Source: Patescibacteria group bacterium
Lineage (GTDB): Bacteria > Patescibacteriota > Patescibacteriia > S139-126
Direction: 5' to 3'
DNA: 12,169 nt
Assembly: GCA_015485755.1 (NCBI GenBank)
Contig: WFTD01000120.1
Coordinates: forward strand, 1-12,169
Each line of letters begins with the position of its first letter. Within the stretch, counting starts at the first letter, position 1. Shown here one piece after another: positions 7,138 through 12,169 of this stretch. The notes beneath the pieces were generated by a model. The model was given only the letters and a program-made list of their open reading frames with translations. It made no database searches and was not told the DNA's origin. Position numbers and translations under genes: made by a program.

Positions 7138-7496
7138 TGGATCCGCAAATTATATTGTTTGTTTACAATAAAGCAACAAATAAGGTTGTTTCAGTTGTTT
7201 TTTTGTCTACTTACCCCAAACCAATTGACTCTATTTATAATTTTTGCTCCAAGCTCAATTTATCTGAAAATGAAGAGGTGTTTTTAGCCGGAGTTGTGTT
7301 TGCAGGAGTGACAGTTGACAGCGTATTAAGCTGCTGCCGCTTATTTGAGGATGAAATTTACCATAAGAACATTTTCCTTCTTCTAACCAGAAGTTTATTG
7401 AGCGACAAAAACAGAGCTAAGCGGGAGATTGACAATTTTTTACGCCGTCAGGATGAAGTGCAAAAGGCGATTGAAGATATTCAAAAAAATAAATAA
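7137..7496 (+). CDS. Small hypothetical protein, second of an SD-led pair
   Basis: A 119-residue protein of unknown function. Its N-terminal half is strand-rich (QIILFVYN, VVSVVFLSTYP, EEVFLAGVVFAGV); the C-terminal 30 residues are a charged, helix-forming tail (KNRAKREIDNFLRRQDEVQKAIEDIQKNK, shown at about 91-119) that could form a coiled coil. There is no membrane anchor. A purine-rich GGAGGGGAGGAG at 7123-7134 serves as Shine-Dalgarno for the ATG at 7137; a GTG at 7134 is in frame but lies inside that motif and is less likely. The gene overlaps its upstream neighbour by one base and ends just before a strong terminator, so these two genes end the upstream transcription unit and are separated from the heat-shock operon. 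Confidence 0.8.
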   Translation: MDPQIILFVYNKATNKVVSVVFLSTYPKPIDSIYNFCSKLNLSENEEVFLAGVVFAGVTVDSVLSCCRLFEDEIYHKNIFLLLTRSLLSDKNRAKREIDNFLRRQDEVQKAIEDIQKNK

Positions 7497-7502
7497 AAGG
7501 CA

Positions 7503-7527
7503 AAAAACGCCCATTGGGGGCGTTTTT
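7503..7527 (+). terminator. Rho-independent terminator after the small-gene pair
   Basis: AAAAACGCCC (7503-7512), loop ATTGG, GGGCGTTTTT (7518-7527). The GC stem flanked by A and T runs is a standard intrinsic terminator; because of the A/T flanks it could work on both strands, but there is no minus-strand gene to serve. Confidence 0.92.
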
Positions 7528-7541
7528 ATATTAAATAAATA

Positions 7542-7568
7542 TTAGCACTCTTGACATATGAGTGCTAA
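7542..7568 (+). promoter_or_regulatory. CIRCE operator (HrcA binding site)
   Basis: TTAGCACTC (7542-7550), nine-base spacer, GAGTGCTAA (7560-7568): a perfect match to the CIRCE consensus. It lies 51 bases upstream of hrcA and is the only CIRCE seen in the window, so HrcA should autoregulate the hrcA-grpE-hsp20 operon. Confidence 0.97.
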
Positions 7569-7589
7569 TTTTGTTAAGCTTATTATAGT
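7551..7589 (+). promoter_or_regulatory. Heat-shock operon promoter region overlapping CIRCE
   Basis: A consensus -35, TTGACA (7551-7556), fills the CIRCE spacer. The -10 is less certain: TAAGCT (7575-7580) has an 18-base spacing and keeps the key T, A and final T; TATTAT (7581-7586) or TATAGT (7584-7589) look better but are too far from this -35. In every arrangement bound HrcA would cover the -35 region. Confidence 0.65.
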
Positions 7590-7619
7590 GTCAATTTGGT
7601 ATTAAATTTAATGGTTTTT

Positions 7620-8294
7620 ATGGAAGAGAGGCAGTCGCTTTTATTAAAAGAGATTGTGGAAAATTATATCCAGTTAGCTCAGCCGGTTGGATCCAAAATG
7701 TTAGCTGATAAGTTTTCTTTGTCATCTGCCACCATTCGCAATGAAATGGCTGAGCTTGAGAAAGCGGGATTTATTTTCCAACCTCACACTTCAGCTGGTA
7801 GAGTTCCAACTGAGGCAGGTTATCGTTATTATTTGAACCATTATTTGCAGACCAACAAAAATTTACCGCGCCGCCTCCAATCATTATTGGAGCGGGTGGT
7901 AGAATCAGCCGAAGGAGAGATTGTGATTAAAAGGCTGGCCAAGACTTTGGCCGAGATTAGCCAGAATGCAGTGATTGTTGGTTTTGGGCCGTTTGATGTT
8001 TATTATACAGGATTGTCTAATCTTTTTGCCCAGCCTGAATTTAGCCAGGTTGATTTGGTAAGGGAGTTTTCTCAAATTGTTGATCATTTAGATGAGGCGC
8101 TGGCTGATATTTTTGACCAGGTTGATGGCTTGCAGATTTATTTGGGCAGAGATAATCCTTTTGGCAGGGCTTGTAGCTTTATGGTGGGTGAATTCAGCTA
8201 TAAGTCTCGTGGCATTATTGGAATATTGGGACCATTGCGGATGGATTATCAAAAAAACTATTCTCTGCTAAACTTTATTAGCAACTTAATTTAG
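7620..8294 (+). CDS. hrcA: Heat-inducible transcription repressor HrcA, compact form
   Basis: The repressor that binds CIRCE when chaperone capacity is in excess. From ATG 7620 it has 224 residues, against about 340 for typical HrcA. The N-terminal winged helix is intact (EERQSLLLKEIVENYI; QPVGSKMLA; SSATIRNEMAELEKAGF at 35-51; HTSAGRVPTEAGYRYY at 56-71). GLSNLFAQPEF at 131-141 and the C-terminal GIIGILGPLRMDYQ at 198-211 are also typical. The roughly 100-residue segment normally lying between the helical region and GLSNL, plus part of the C-terminal domain, is missing. The frame is open throughout, so this is an internal reduction and not a frameshift. Alternative starts are ATG 7611 and TTG 7596; none has a Shine-Dalgarno, and 7620 best matches the family N-terminus. 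grpE follows after six bases. Confidence 0.93.
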   Translation: MEERQSLLLKEIVENYIQLAQPVGSKMLADKFSLSSATIRNEMAELEKAGFIFQPHTSAGRVPTEAGYRYYLNHYLQTNKNLPRRLQSLLERVVESAEGEIVIKRLAKTLAEISQNAVIVGFGPFDVYYTGLSNLFAQPEFSQVDLVREFSQIVDHLDEALADIFDQVDGLQIYLGRDNPFGRACSFMVGEFSYKSRGIIGILGPLRMDYQKNYSLLNFISNLI

Positions 8295-8300
8295 GGTTAT

Positions 8301-8897
8301 ATGCAAACAACAGATAAAGATAAGGACAAAAAATCAATCACCACTAAGCCAACCTCACAAGCAGAGAAAAAGCCAAGCGATAACAAGGACAAGTCTAAAG
8401 GTAAAGGTGATACTGACTGGCAAAAGCAAGCAGAGGAATATTTAGCTGGCTGGCAAAGGGCTCAGGCTGATTATCTCAATCTAAAAAGGGAGATGGAAGA
8501 GAAAATAGCCCAATTGAAGGATTTGGCCAAGGCAGATGTATTATTGGAGTTTTTGCCTATTTATAACAATTTGATTTCAGCTTTTGAGCATATACCAGAT
8601 CAGTATCAGCAAGAAAATTGGGCGGTTGGTTTTGCTCATATCAGGAACCAACTTGATAAATTTTTAACTGATCAAGGCATTAGTAGAATTGATGCGGTTG
8701 GACAAAAGTTTGATCCGCAGATTTATGAGGCGGTTGAGGTTGTTTATCAGGCAGACAAAGAAGATGATGAGATTATAAAAGAGGTTGTGCCTGGCTATAA
8801 ATTGGGCGACAAAATTTTAATCCACCCTAAAGTAGTAGTAAACAAAGCAGACAAACAAGACAATGAGCAAAATAATGACAAAAAATCCGATAATTAA
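8301..8897 (+). CDS. grpE: Co-chaperone GrpE
   Basis: A 198-residue nucleotide exchange factor that releases ADP from DnaK. Residues 1-38 are a disordered Lys/Asp/Ser-rich leader; 40-80 form the long dimerising helix (WQRAQADYLNLKREMEEKI); 81-125 the four-helix bundle region; and 126-180 the beta-domain that wedges into the DnaK nucleotide-binding domain. The C-terminal signature is recognisable (FDPQIYEAV at 138-146, EVVPGYKLGDKILIHPKVVV at 161-180), but the usual His of FDP-x-x-HEAV is Tyr and the usual LRPA is IHPK. A polar tail rich in Asn, Asp, Gln and Lys follows. It sits in the CIRCE-controlled operon, 6 bases after hrcA and 12 before hsp20; its partner dnaK lies about 1.2 kb downstream. 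An AGGG at 8293-8296 is at best a weak ribosome site. Confidence 0.95.
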   Translation: MQTTDKDKDKKSITTKPTSQAEKKPSDNKDKSKGKGDTDWQKQAEEYLAGWQRAQADYLNLKREMEEKIAQLKDLAKADVLLEFLPIYNNLISAFEHIPDQYQQENWAVGFAHIRNQLDKFLTDQGISRIDAVGQKFDPQIYEAVEVVYQADKEDDEIIKEVVPGYKLGDKILIHPKVVVNKADKQDNEQNNDKKSDN

Positions 8898-8909
8898 CCA
8901 AGATAAGTT

Positions 8910-9320
8910 ATGCCATTATTGCCAAAATCAATGTTAATTCCCTGGAACGATCAGTTATCGCCTTTTTCTGGTGAGGATAGAGGAGGTGGATATAGTTGGC
9001 TTCCGCCGGTTGACATTTACCAAACTGACAATAACTTCGTAGTAGAGATGCCTCTGCCTGGCGCCAATTTAAATGATATTGAAGTTGTAATTGACGGTGC
9101 TAATTTGCTTATTAGCGGCAGGCGAGAGCGCAAGCGGGAGATTGATGAAAGAGATTATTATCAGCGCGAGGTAAGATATGGGTCATTTCAGAGGATAATT
9201 GCTTTGCCTAGTTCAGTTGATAGCGACAAAGCTAAAGCTGAGTATGATCAGGGAATTTTGAAAGTAACTATACCCAAAACCAACCGAGGCAAAAAAATTT
9301 CAGTTTCTGTCATTAAATAA
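8910..9320 (+). CDS. Small heat-shock protein, Hsp20/alpha-crystallin family
   Basis: A 136-residue ATP-independent holdase that binds unfolding proteins and passes them to the DnaK system. After a short N-terminal arm (1-30), the alpha-crystallin domain covers about 32-125: PPVDIYQTDNNFVVEMPLPG at its start, ANLLISGRRERKRE in the middle, YGSFQRIIALP at 90-100, and the signature AEYDQGILKVTIPK at 110-123. The C-terminal extension is short (TNRGKKISVSVIK) with no clear I-x-I/V anchor other than ISVSVI, so oligomer size is hard to predict. The start at 8910 is kept over an in-frame ATG at 8931; neither has a Shine-Dalgarno. It lies within the CIRCE operon, between grpE and the zinc-ribbon gene, with gaps of 12 and 6 bases. 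Confidence 0.95.
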   Translation: MPLLPKSMLIPWNDQLSPFSGEDRGGGYSWLPPVDIYQTDNNFVVEMPLPGANLNDIEVVIDGANLLISGRRERKREIDERDYYQREVRYGSFQRIIALPSSVDSDKAKAEYDQGILKVTIPKTNRGKKISVSVIK

Positions 9321-9326
9321 TTTTGT

Positions 9327-9650
9327 ATGGAAGATATATTTGGCCAACAATTTCCCTTACCAAAGAAAATTACCCAACACTGTCCCTTGTGCGGAGCTAG
9401 GTTGAGTGAGAATGATTTGAATGTTTTGGAAGAAGATGATCGGGGGGTGTTGATTTATTCTAGTTGCGCCAACTGCAAGGTTGGCATGTTAGCGCGATTG
9501 CACGCTGTTCCGCAAGGTTTTGTTGGGGTTGGTATGCTGACTGATTTGCAGTTAAAAGAGATTGATTTGCTTGGCAGTGCTCCTGTTAGCGCAGAAGATG
9601 TTTTGCAAGTAAAACAGTTAGCTGATAAAGGCAAATTGAAAATTCAATAA
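9327..9650 (+). CDS. Small four-cysteine zinc-ribbon protein of unknown function
   Basis: A 107-residue protein with CPLCG (Cys19, Cys22) and CANC (Cys47, Cys50), a CxxC-x24-CxxC arrangement expected to bind one zinc ion as a ribbon. The C-terminal half carries no further cysteines but a patterned segment (MLTDLQLKEIDLLGSAPVSAEDVLQVKQL, residues about 70-98) that resembles the tail of small hypothetical proteins I recall from Parcubacteria-type genomes; this is memory, not a search. No signal peptide or membrane segment. It follows hsp20 by six bases and is probably the last gene of the CIRCE operon, suggesting a stress-linked role such as a DnaJ-like zinc-ribbon substrate binder or an RNA/ribosome factor, but nothing in the sequence proves either. 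No Shine-Dalgarno. Confidence 0.85.
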   Translation: MEDIFGQQFPLPKKITQHCPLCGARLSENDLNVLEEDDRGVLIYSSCANCKVGMLARLHAVPQGFVGVGMLTDLQLKEIDLLGSAPVSAEDVLQVKQLADKGKLKIQ

Positions 9651-9675
9651 AATAAAAAGCTCCCCAGCGGGGAGC
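9649..9675 (-). terminator. Rho-independent terminator for the minus-strand gene
   Basis: Read on the minus strand: GCTCCCC, loop GCT, GGGGAGC, then TTTTTATTTT. The stem occupies 9659-9675 and the T-tract 9649-9658. It begins 10 bases after the minus-strand stop codon. On the plus strand the same hairpin is followed by ATGGAAGGG with no T run, so it should not stop transcription from the heat-shock operon efficiently. Confidence 0.9.
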
Positions 9676-9685
9676 ATGGAAGGGT

Positions 9686-10042
9686 TTAAAGAAAAGGGCT
9701 GTTGATTATTTTTTCAATTATTTTTGCTACTTCCGGTGGGATCAGAGCAAGGGTAAGATAGGGGCTGAAGTTGGGGTCCTTGGCTAGTAGAGCAGCAATT
9801 TCCTCTTCTAATTCTAGAGTCAGATTTATCGGACTGAAGGCGGTTCTGGTTGTGAGGTTTTGGTGAAATTTTGTTTTGATATTGTAGTAATTAATTAGCC
9901 CTTTGAGATAATTGATAAAATCGTTTACTTCTTGGTCAAACTGCTGAAGGGAAGATGACACCACTAAGTAGTAGGAATTTTCAATCACTGCTATAATGTG
10001 GGTCTTGTCTGCAGTTTGATCGAGGAAATGAATGATTTTCAT
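9686..10042 (-). CDS. Hypothetical protein, opposite strand between heat-shock operon and dnaK
   Basis: A 118-residue protein I do not recognise. It begins MKIIHFLDQTADKTHIIAVI and appears strand-rich for the first 30 residues, then helical (about 33-52), ending in an acidic helix (LELEEEIAALLAKD), a proline-containing loop and a final helix (PPEVAKIIEKIINSPFL). No cysteines, signal peptide or membrane segment. It is a real gene on architecture: consensus promoter at 10081-10109, AGGAGG five bases before the ATG, and a terminator 10 bases after the stop. It is divergent from dnaK (89 bases between starts) and convergent with the heat-shock operon. The N-terminal IIxFxxxxATxK pattern faintly recalls the protein at 7137-7496; this is too weak to assert homology. 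Confidence 0.85.
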   Translation of the reverse strand: MKIIHFLDQTADKTHIIAVIENSYYLVVSSSLQQFDQEVNDFINYLKGLINYYNIKTKFHQNLTTRTAFSPINLTLELEEEIAALLAKDPNFSPYLTLALIPPEVAKIIEKIINSPFL

Positions 10043-10047
10043 TTTAT

Positions 10048-10053
10048 CCTCCT
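10048..10053 (-). promoter_or_regulatory. Strong Shine-Dalgarno of the minus-strand gene
   Basis: AGGAGG on the minus strand, five bases before the ATG at 10042-10040, the same motif and spacing as at 6842-6847. It fixes the start. Confidence 0.92.
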
Positions 10054-10062
10054 TTGTTTGAT

Positions 10063-10076
10063 TGTTAAGGTTAACA
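10063..10076. promoter_or_regulatory. Operator-like palindrome in the divergent intergenic region
   Basis: TGTTAA-GG-TTAACA is an inverted repeat with perfect 6-base arms. It covers roughly -2 to +12 of the predicted minus-strand transcript, where a bound repressor would block initiation. A further GGTTAA half-site, in inverted orientation, lies at 10116-10121 on the dnaK side. The binding protein is unknown. Confidence 0.5.
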
Positions 10077-10098
10077 TCAAAATATAAACAATTAATTT
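10071..10098 (+). promoter_or_regulatory. Tentative dnaK promoter
   Basis: TTAACA (10071-10076), 16 bases, TAATTT (10093-10098), giving a leader of roughly 27 bases before the ATG at 10132. The match is modest and no CIRCE is present, so dnaK may depend partly on read-through from the heat-shock operon. Confidence 0.3.
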
Positions 10099-10109
10099 GT
10101 ATTTGTCAA
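10081..10109 (-). promoter_or_regulatory. Consensus housekeeping-type promoter of the minus-strand gene
   Basis: On the minus strand: TTGACA (10109-10104), 17 bases, TATATT (10086-10081). The -35 is perfect, the spacing optimal and the -10 matches five of six bases. The predicted start near 10074 gives a leader of about 32 bases that carries the Shine-Dalgarno. Confidence 0.85.
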
Positions 10110-10131
10110 TAATAATTAACCGCAGAAAAAT

Positions 10132-12075
10132 ATGGGAAAAATTTTAGGAATTGATTTAGGCACAACTAATAGCGCAATGGCCATTATTGAAGGTGGCCAG
10201 CCTAAGATTTTGGAAAACAAGGAAGGTGGTAGAACCACCCCTTCTATGGTTGCTATTTCCAAAACAGGTGAAAGGTTGATCGGACAGGCGGCTAAACGTC
10301 AGGCCGTTACCAACCCCGAAAATACAATTTTTTCAGTGAAGAGGTTGATCGGCCGCCGCTTTGAGGATAAGGAAGTGCAGGAGATGATTAAGACTTCTCC
10401 GTTTAAGATTGTTAAGGATGACAAGACCGGCGGGTGCAAAGTTGTTATGGGCGGAAAAGAATATTCCCCCCAGGAAATCTCAGCAATGATTTTGCAAAAA
10501 TTAAAAAGCGACGCGGAAGATAGGTTGGGCGAGAAAATTGAAGAGGCAGTTATTACAGTCCCGGCTTATTTTGATGATTCGCAAAGGCAGGCTACTAAAG
10601 ACGCTGGTGAGATTGCCGGTTTGAAAGTCAGGCGCATTATTAACGAACCAACCGCAGCTGCACTTGCTTATGGTTTTGACAAGAAAAAGGATCAAAAAAT
10701 AGCAGTGTATGATTTGGGCGGAGGAACTTTTGATATCTCTATTTTGGAAGTTTCTGAAGATACGGTTGAGGTTAAGTCAACCAGCGGAGATACTCATTTG
10801 GGAGGCGATGATTTTGACCAGCGGATTATCAATTGGATTTTGGAAGAATTCAAAAAAGACCAAGGAATTGATTTGTCCAAGGATTCATTAGCTTTGCAGA
10901 GGGTCAAAGAGGCGGCTGAGAAAGCAAAGATTGAGTTGTCTTCTGCTCAAGAAACTGAGATTAACCAGCCTTTTATCACTCAGGGAGCTGACGGGCCAAA
11001 ACACTTGGTAATGAAGTTGACTCGGGCCAAACTGGAAGAGTTGGTAATGGATTTGGTGGAAAAGACCATGGGGCCTGTCAAGCAAGCCTTGCAGGATTCA
11101 GGTTTTAGCAAGGATGATATTGATGAAGTTATTTTGGTTGGCGGTATGACCAAAATGCCGCTTATCCAGCGCAAGGTAGAAGAATTTTTTGGCAAAAAGC
11201 CAAATATGTCAGTTAACCCTGATGAAGTGGTGGCAATTGGCGCAGCTGTGCAAGCTGGAGTTCTGCAGGGCGATGTAAAGGATGTATTATTGCTTGATGT
11301 GACCCCCTTGTCATTAGGCATTGAGACTTTGGGAGGGGTAATGACGGTGCTTATTCCTCGCAATACCACCATCCCCACTTCTAAATCGCAGATATTTTCC
11401 ACTGCTGCTGACAATCAAACTTCAGTTGAAATCCATGTTTTGCAGGGAGAAAGGCCAATGGCCAAGGACAATAAATCATTGGGCAGGTTTATTTTAGATG
11501 GTATTCCCCCTGCCCCGCGGGGAGTGCCGCAAATTGAAGTTACTTTTGATATTGATGCTAACGGCATTTTGCATGTAAAGGCAGTTGACAAAGCAACCGG
11601 CAAAGAGCAAAAAATTACCATTACAGCTTCTTCTGGATTGTCAAAAGAAGAGATTGAGCGGATGAAAAAAGAGGCGGAAATGCACGCTGAGGAAGACCGA
11701 AAGAAAAAAGAGCTGGTTGAGGCTCGCAATACAGCTGATTCAATTGTCTTTAATACTGAAAAAATTCTCAAGGAAAATGGCGATAAGATACCTGCAGAAG
11801 TAAAACAAGAAGTAGAAGAAAAATTGGAAGCATTGAAGAAAGTAAAAGACGGAGAAAATATTGAGGAAATAAATAAGGCGATTGAAGAAATGAATCAAAC
11901 CTTGCAAAAAATTGGCGAAGCAATGTATGGCCAGACCAAATCCCAGCCAGAAGCAGAATCCGGCAGTGACGGTTCTTCAAATAATGCTGGCGAGTCTGGA
12001 GCGCAAGAAGCTGAATTTGAAGAAAAAGATAAAAATGACAATAATCAAGACGACAATAAACAATCTAACCAATAA
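10132..12075 (+). CDS. dnaK: Molecular chaperone DnaK (Hsp70)
   Basis: A complete 647-residue Hsp70. Nucleotide-binding domain: GIDLGTTNS at 6-14, catalytic Lys70, VITVPAYF at 140-147, [11 protein letters not shown] at 171-181, [10 protein letters not shown] at 194-203 with Thr199 at the same position as in E. coli, and VGGMTKMP at 336-343. The interdomain linker VLLLD is at 385-389, followed by the substrate-binding domain ([15 protein letters not shown]) and helical lid (about 505-600). The segment [16 protein letters not shown] at 75-90 corresponds to the insertion present in Gram-negative-type DnaK and absent from Firmicutes. The tail carries AEFEE at 627-631, like the E. coli end, but continues for 16 residues rich in Asn, Asp, Lys and Gln. 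GrpE and Hsp20 partners are encoded upstream; no dnaJ is visible. No Shine-Dalgarno and no CIRCE precede it. Confidence 0.98.
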   Translation: MGKILGIDLGTTNSAMAIIEGGQPKILENKEGGRTTPSMVAISKTGERLIGQAAKRQAVTNPENTIFSVKRLIGRRFEDKEVQEMIKTSPFKIVKDDKTGGCKVVMGGKEYSPQEISAMILQKLKSDAEDRLGEKIEEAVITVPAYFDDSQRQATKDAGEIAGLKVRRIINEPTAAALAYGFDKKKDQKIAVYDLGGGTFDISILEVSEDTVEVKSTSGDTHLGGDDFDQRIINWILEEFKKDQGIDLSKDSLALQRVKEAAEKAKIELSSAQETEINQPFITQGADGPKHLVMKLTRAKLEELVMDLVEKTMGPVKQALQDSGFSKDDIDEVILVGGMTKMPLIQRKVEEFFGKKPNMSVNPDEVVAIGAAVQAGVLQGDVKDVLLLDVTPLSLGIETLGGVMTVLIPRNTTIPTSKSQIFSTAADNQTSVEIHVLQGERPMAKDNKSLGRFILDGIPPAPRGVPQIEVTFDIDANGILHVKAVDKATGKEQKITITASSGLSKEEIERMKKEAEMHAEEDRKKKELVEARNTADSIVFNTEKILKENGDKIPAEVKQEVEEKLEALKKVKDGENIEEINKAIEEMNQTLQKIGEAMYGQTKSQPEAESGSDGSSNNAGESGAQEAEFEEKDKNDNNQDDNKQSNQ

Positions 12076-12089
12076 TTAAATACAAATAT

Positions 12090-12169
12090 ATGCAAACGAA
12101 ACCTAACGCCGCTGGCGGACAACTTCAAATAAAAATAGATGACCAAACTCTCAAGGGTGTTTATGCCAA
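12090..12169 (+). CDS. DUF3467-family protein, 3' end outside window
   Basis: Only the first 26 codons are visible: a short leader MQTKPNAAGG, then QLQIKIDDQTLKGVYA. This matches the start of DUF3467 proteins, small (about 100 residues) single-domain proteins of unknown function whose N-terminal pattern is L-x-I-x-I-(D/P)-(D/E)-x-x-x-x-G-x-Y-(A/S)-N (family knowledge from memory); the cut codon begins AA, which would allow the expected Asn. It starts 14 bases after the dnaK stop on the same strand with no terminator between, so it is probably co-transcribed with dnaK. No Shine-Dalgarno. Identification rests on a short segment. Confidence 0.7.
   Translation, partial: MQTKPNAAGGQLQIKIDDQTLKGVYA

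Noticed and set aside
7596..7619. TTG 7596 or ATG 7611 as the hrcA start
   Set aside because: Neither has a ribosome site; MEERQ from 7620 aligns with the usual HrcA N-terminus. ATG 7611 cannot be fully excluded.
7620..8294. HrcA as a pseudogene or frameshifted gene
   Set aside because: One uninterrupted frame carries both the N-terminal winged helix and the C-terminal motif, so the short length is an internal reduction.
9659..9675. Hairpin as a terminator for the heat-shock operon on the plus strand
   Set aside because: No T-tract follows on the plus strand; the T run is on the minus-strand side, so it serves the minus-strand gene.
10980..11771. Two minus-strand frames of 144 and 118 residues within dnaK
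   Set aside because: Antisense shadows of dnaK; Ser/Thr-rich composition typical of the complementary strand of a conserved gene, with no promoter or Shine-Dalgarno seen.

Overview
The window looks like chromosomal DNA of an uncultured Candidate Phyla Radiation bacterium (Patescibacteria, Parcubacteria-like). This is inferred from AT-rich coding DNA, very tight gene spacing, mostly Shine-Dalgarno-less starts, an FG-GAP repeat protein with the GAGPGGGPHVRVF signature, long HlyD/MacA-like adaptors, a GtrA/GT2 pair and a DUF3467 gene. TGA serves as a stop at 670-672 and 7135-7137 and no gene contains an in-frame TGA, so the standard bacterial code fits and the TGA=Gly code of Gracilibacteria does not. 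Placement below phylum level is not possible from this sequence alone.

Region 1 (1-1836): the 3' part of a 51-residue-repeat FG-GAP protein, followed through an ATGA overlap by a four-helix GtrA-family membrane protein, then a GT2 glycosyltransferase of the polyprenyl-phosphate sugar transferase type. This is a cell-surface / envelope glycan group.

Region 2 (1859-6809): a complete MacAB-type exporter: membrane-anchored adaptor with an unusually long helical hairpin, a MacB/LolD-type ATPase, and two tandem FtsX/MacB-type permeases that are clearly duplicates. Genes overlap or are separated by one base.

Region 3 (6853-7527): two small genes of unknown function with strong Shine-Dalgarno sequences, closed by a clear intrinsic terminator.

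Region 4 (7542-9650): a heat-shock operon under a perfect CIRCE operator: compact hrcA, grpE, hsp20, and a four-cysteine zinc-ribbon protein. HrcA represses through CIRCE; GrpE is the nucleotide exchange factor for the DnaK encoded downstream; Hsp20 holds unfolding proteins for DnaK.

Region 5 (9649-12169): an unknown gene on the opposite strand with its own consensus promoter, operator-like palindrome, Shine-Dalgarno and terminator sits between the heat-shock operon and dnaK. dnaK is complete, and the start of a DUF3467 gene runs off the right edge. No dnaJ, tRNA, rRNA, CRISPR or insertion sequence was seen. No gene-free stretch exceeds about 125 bases.
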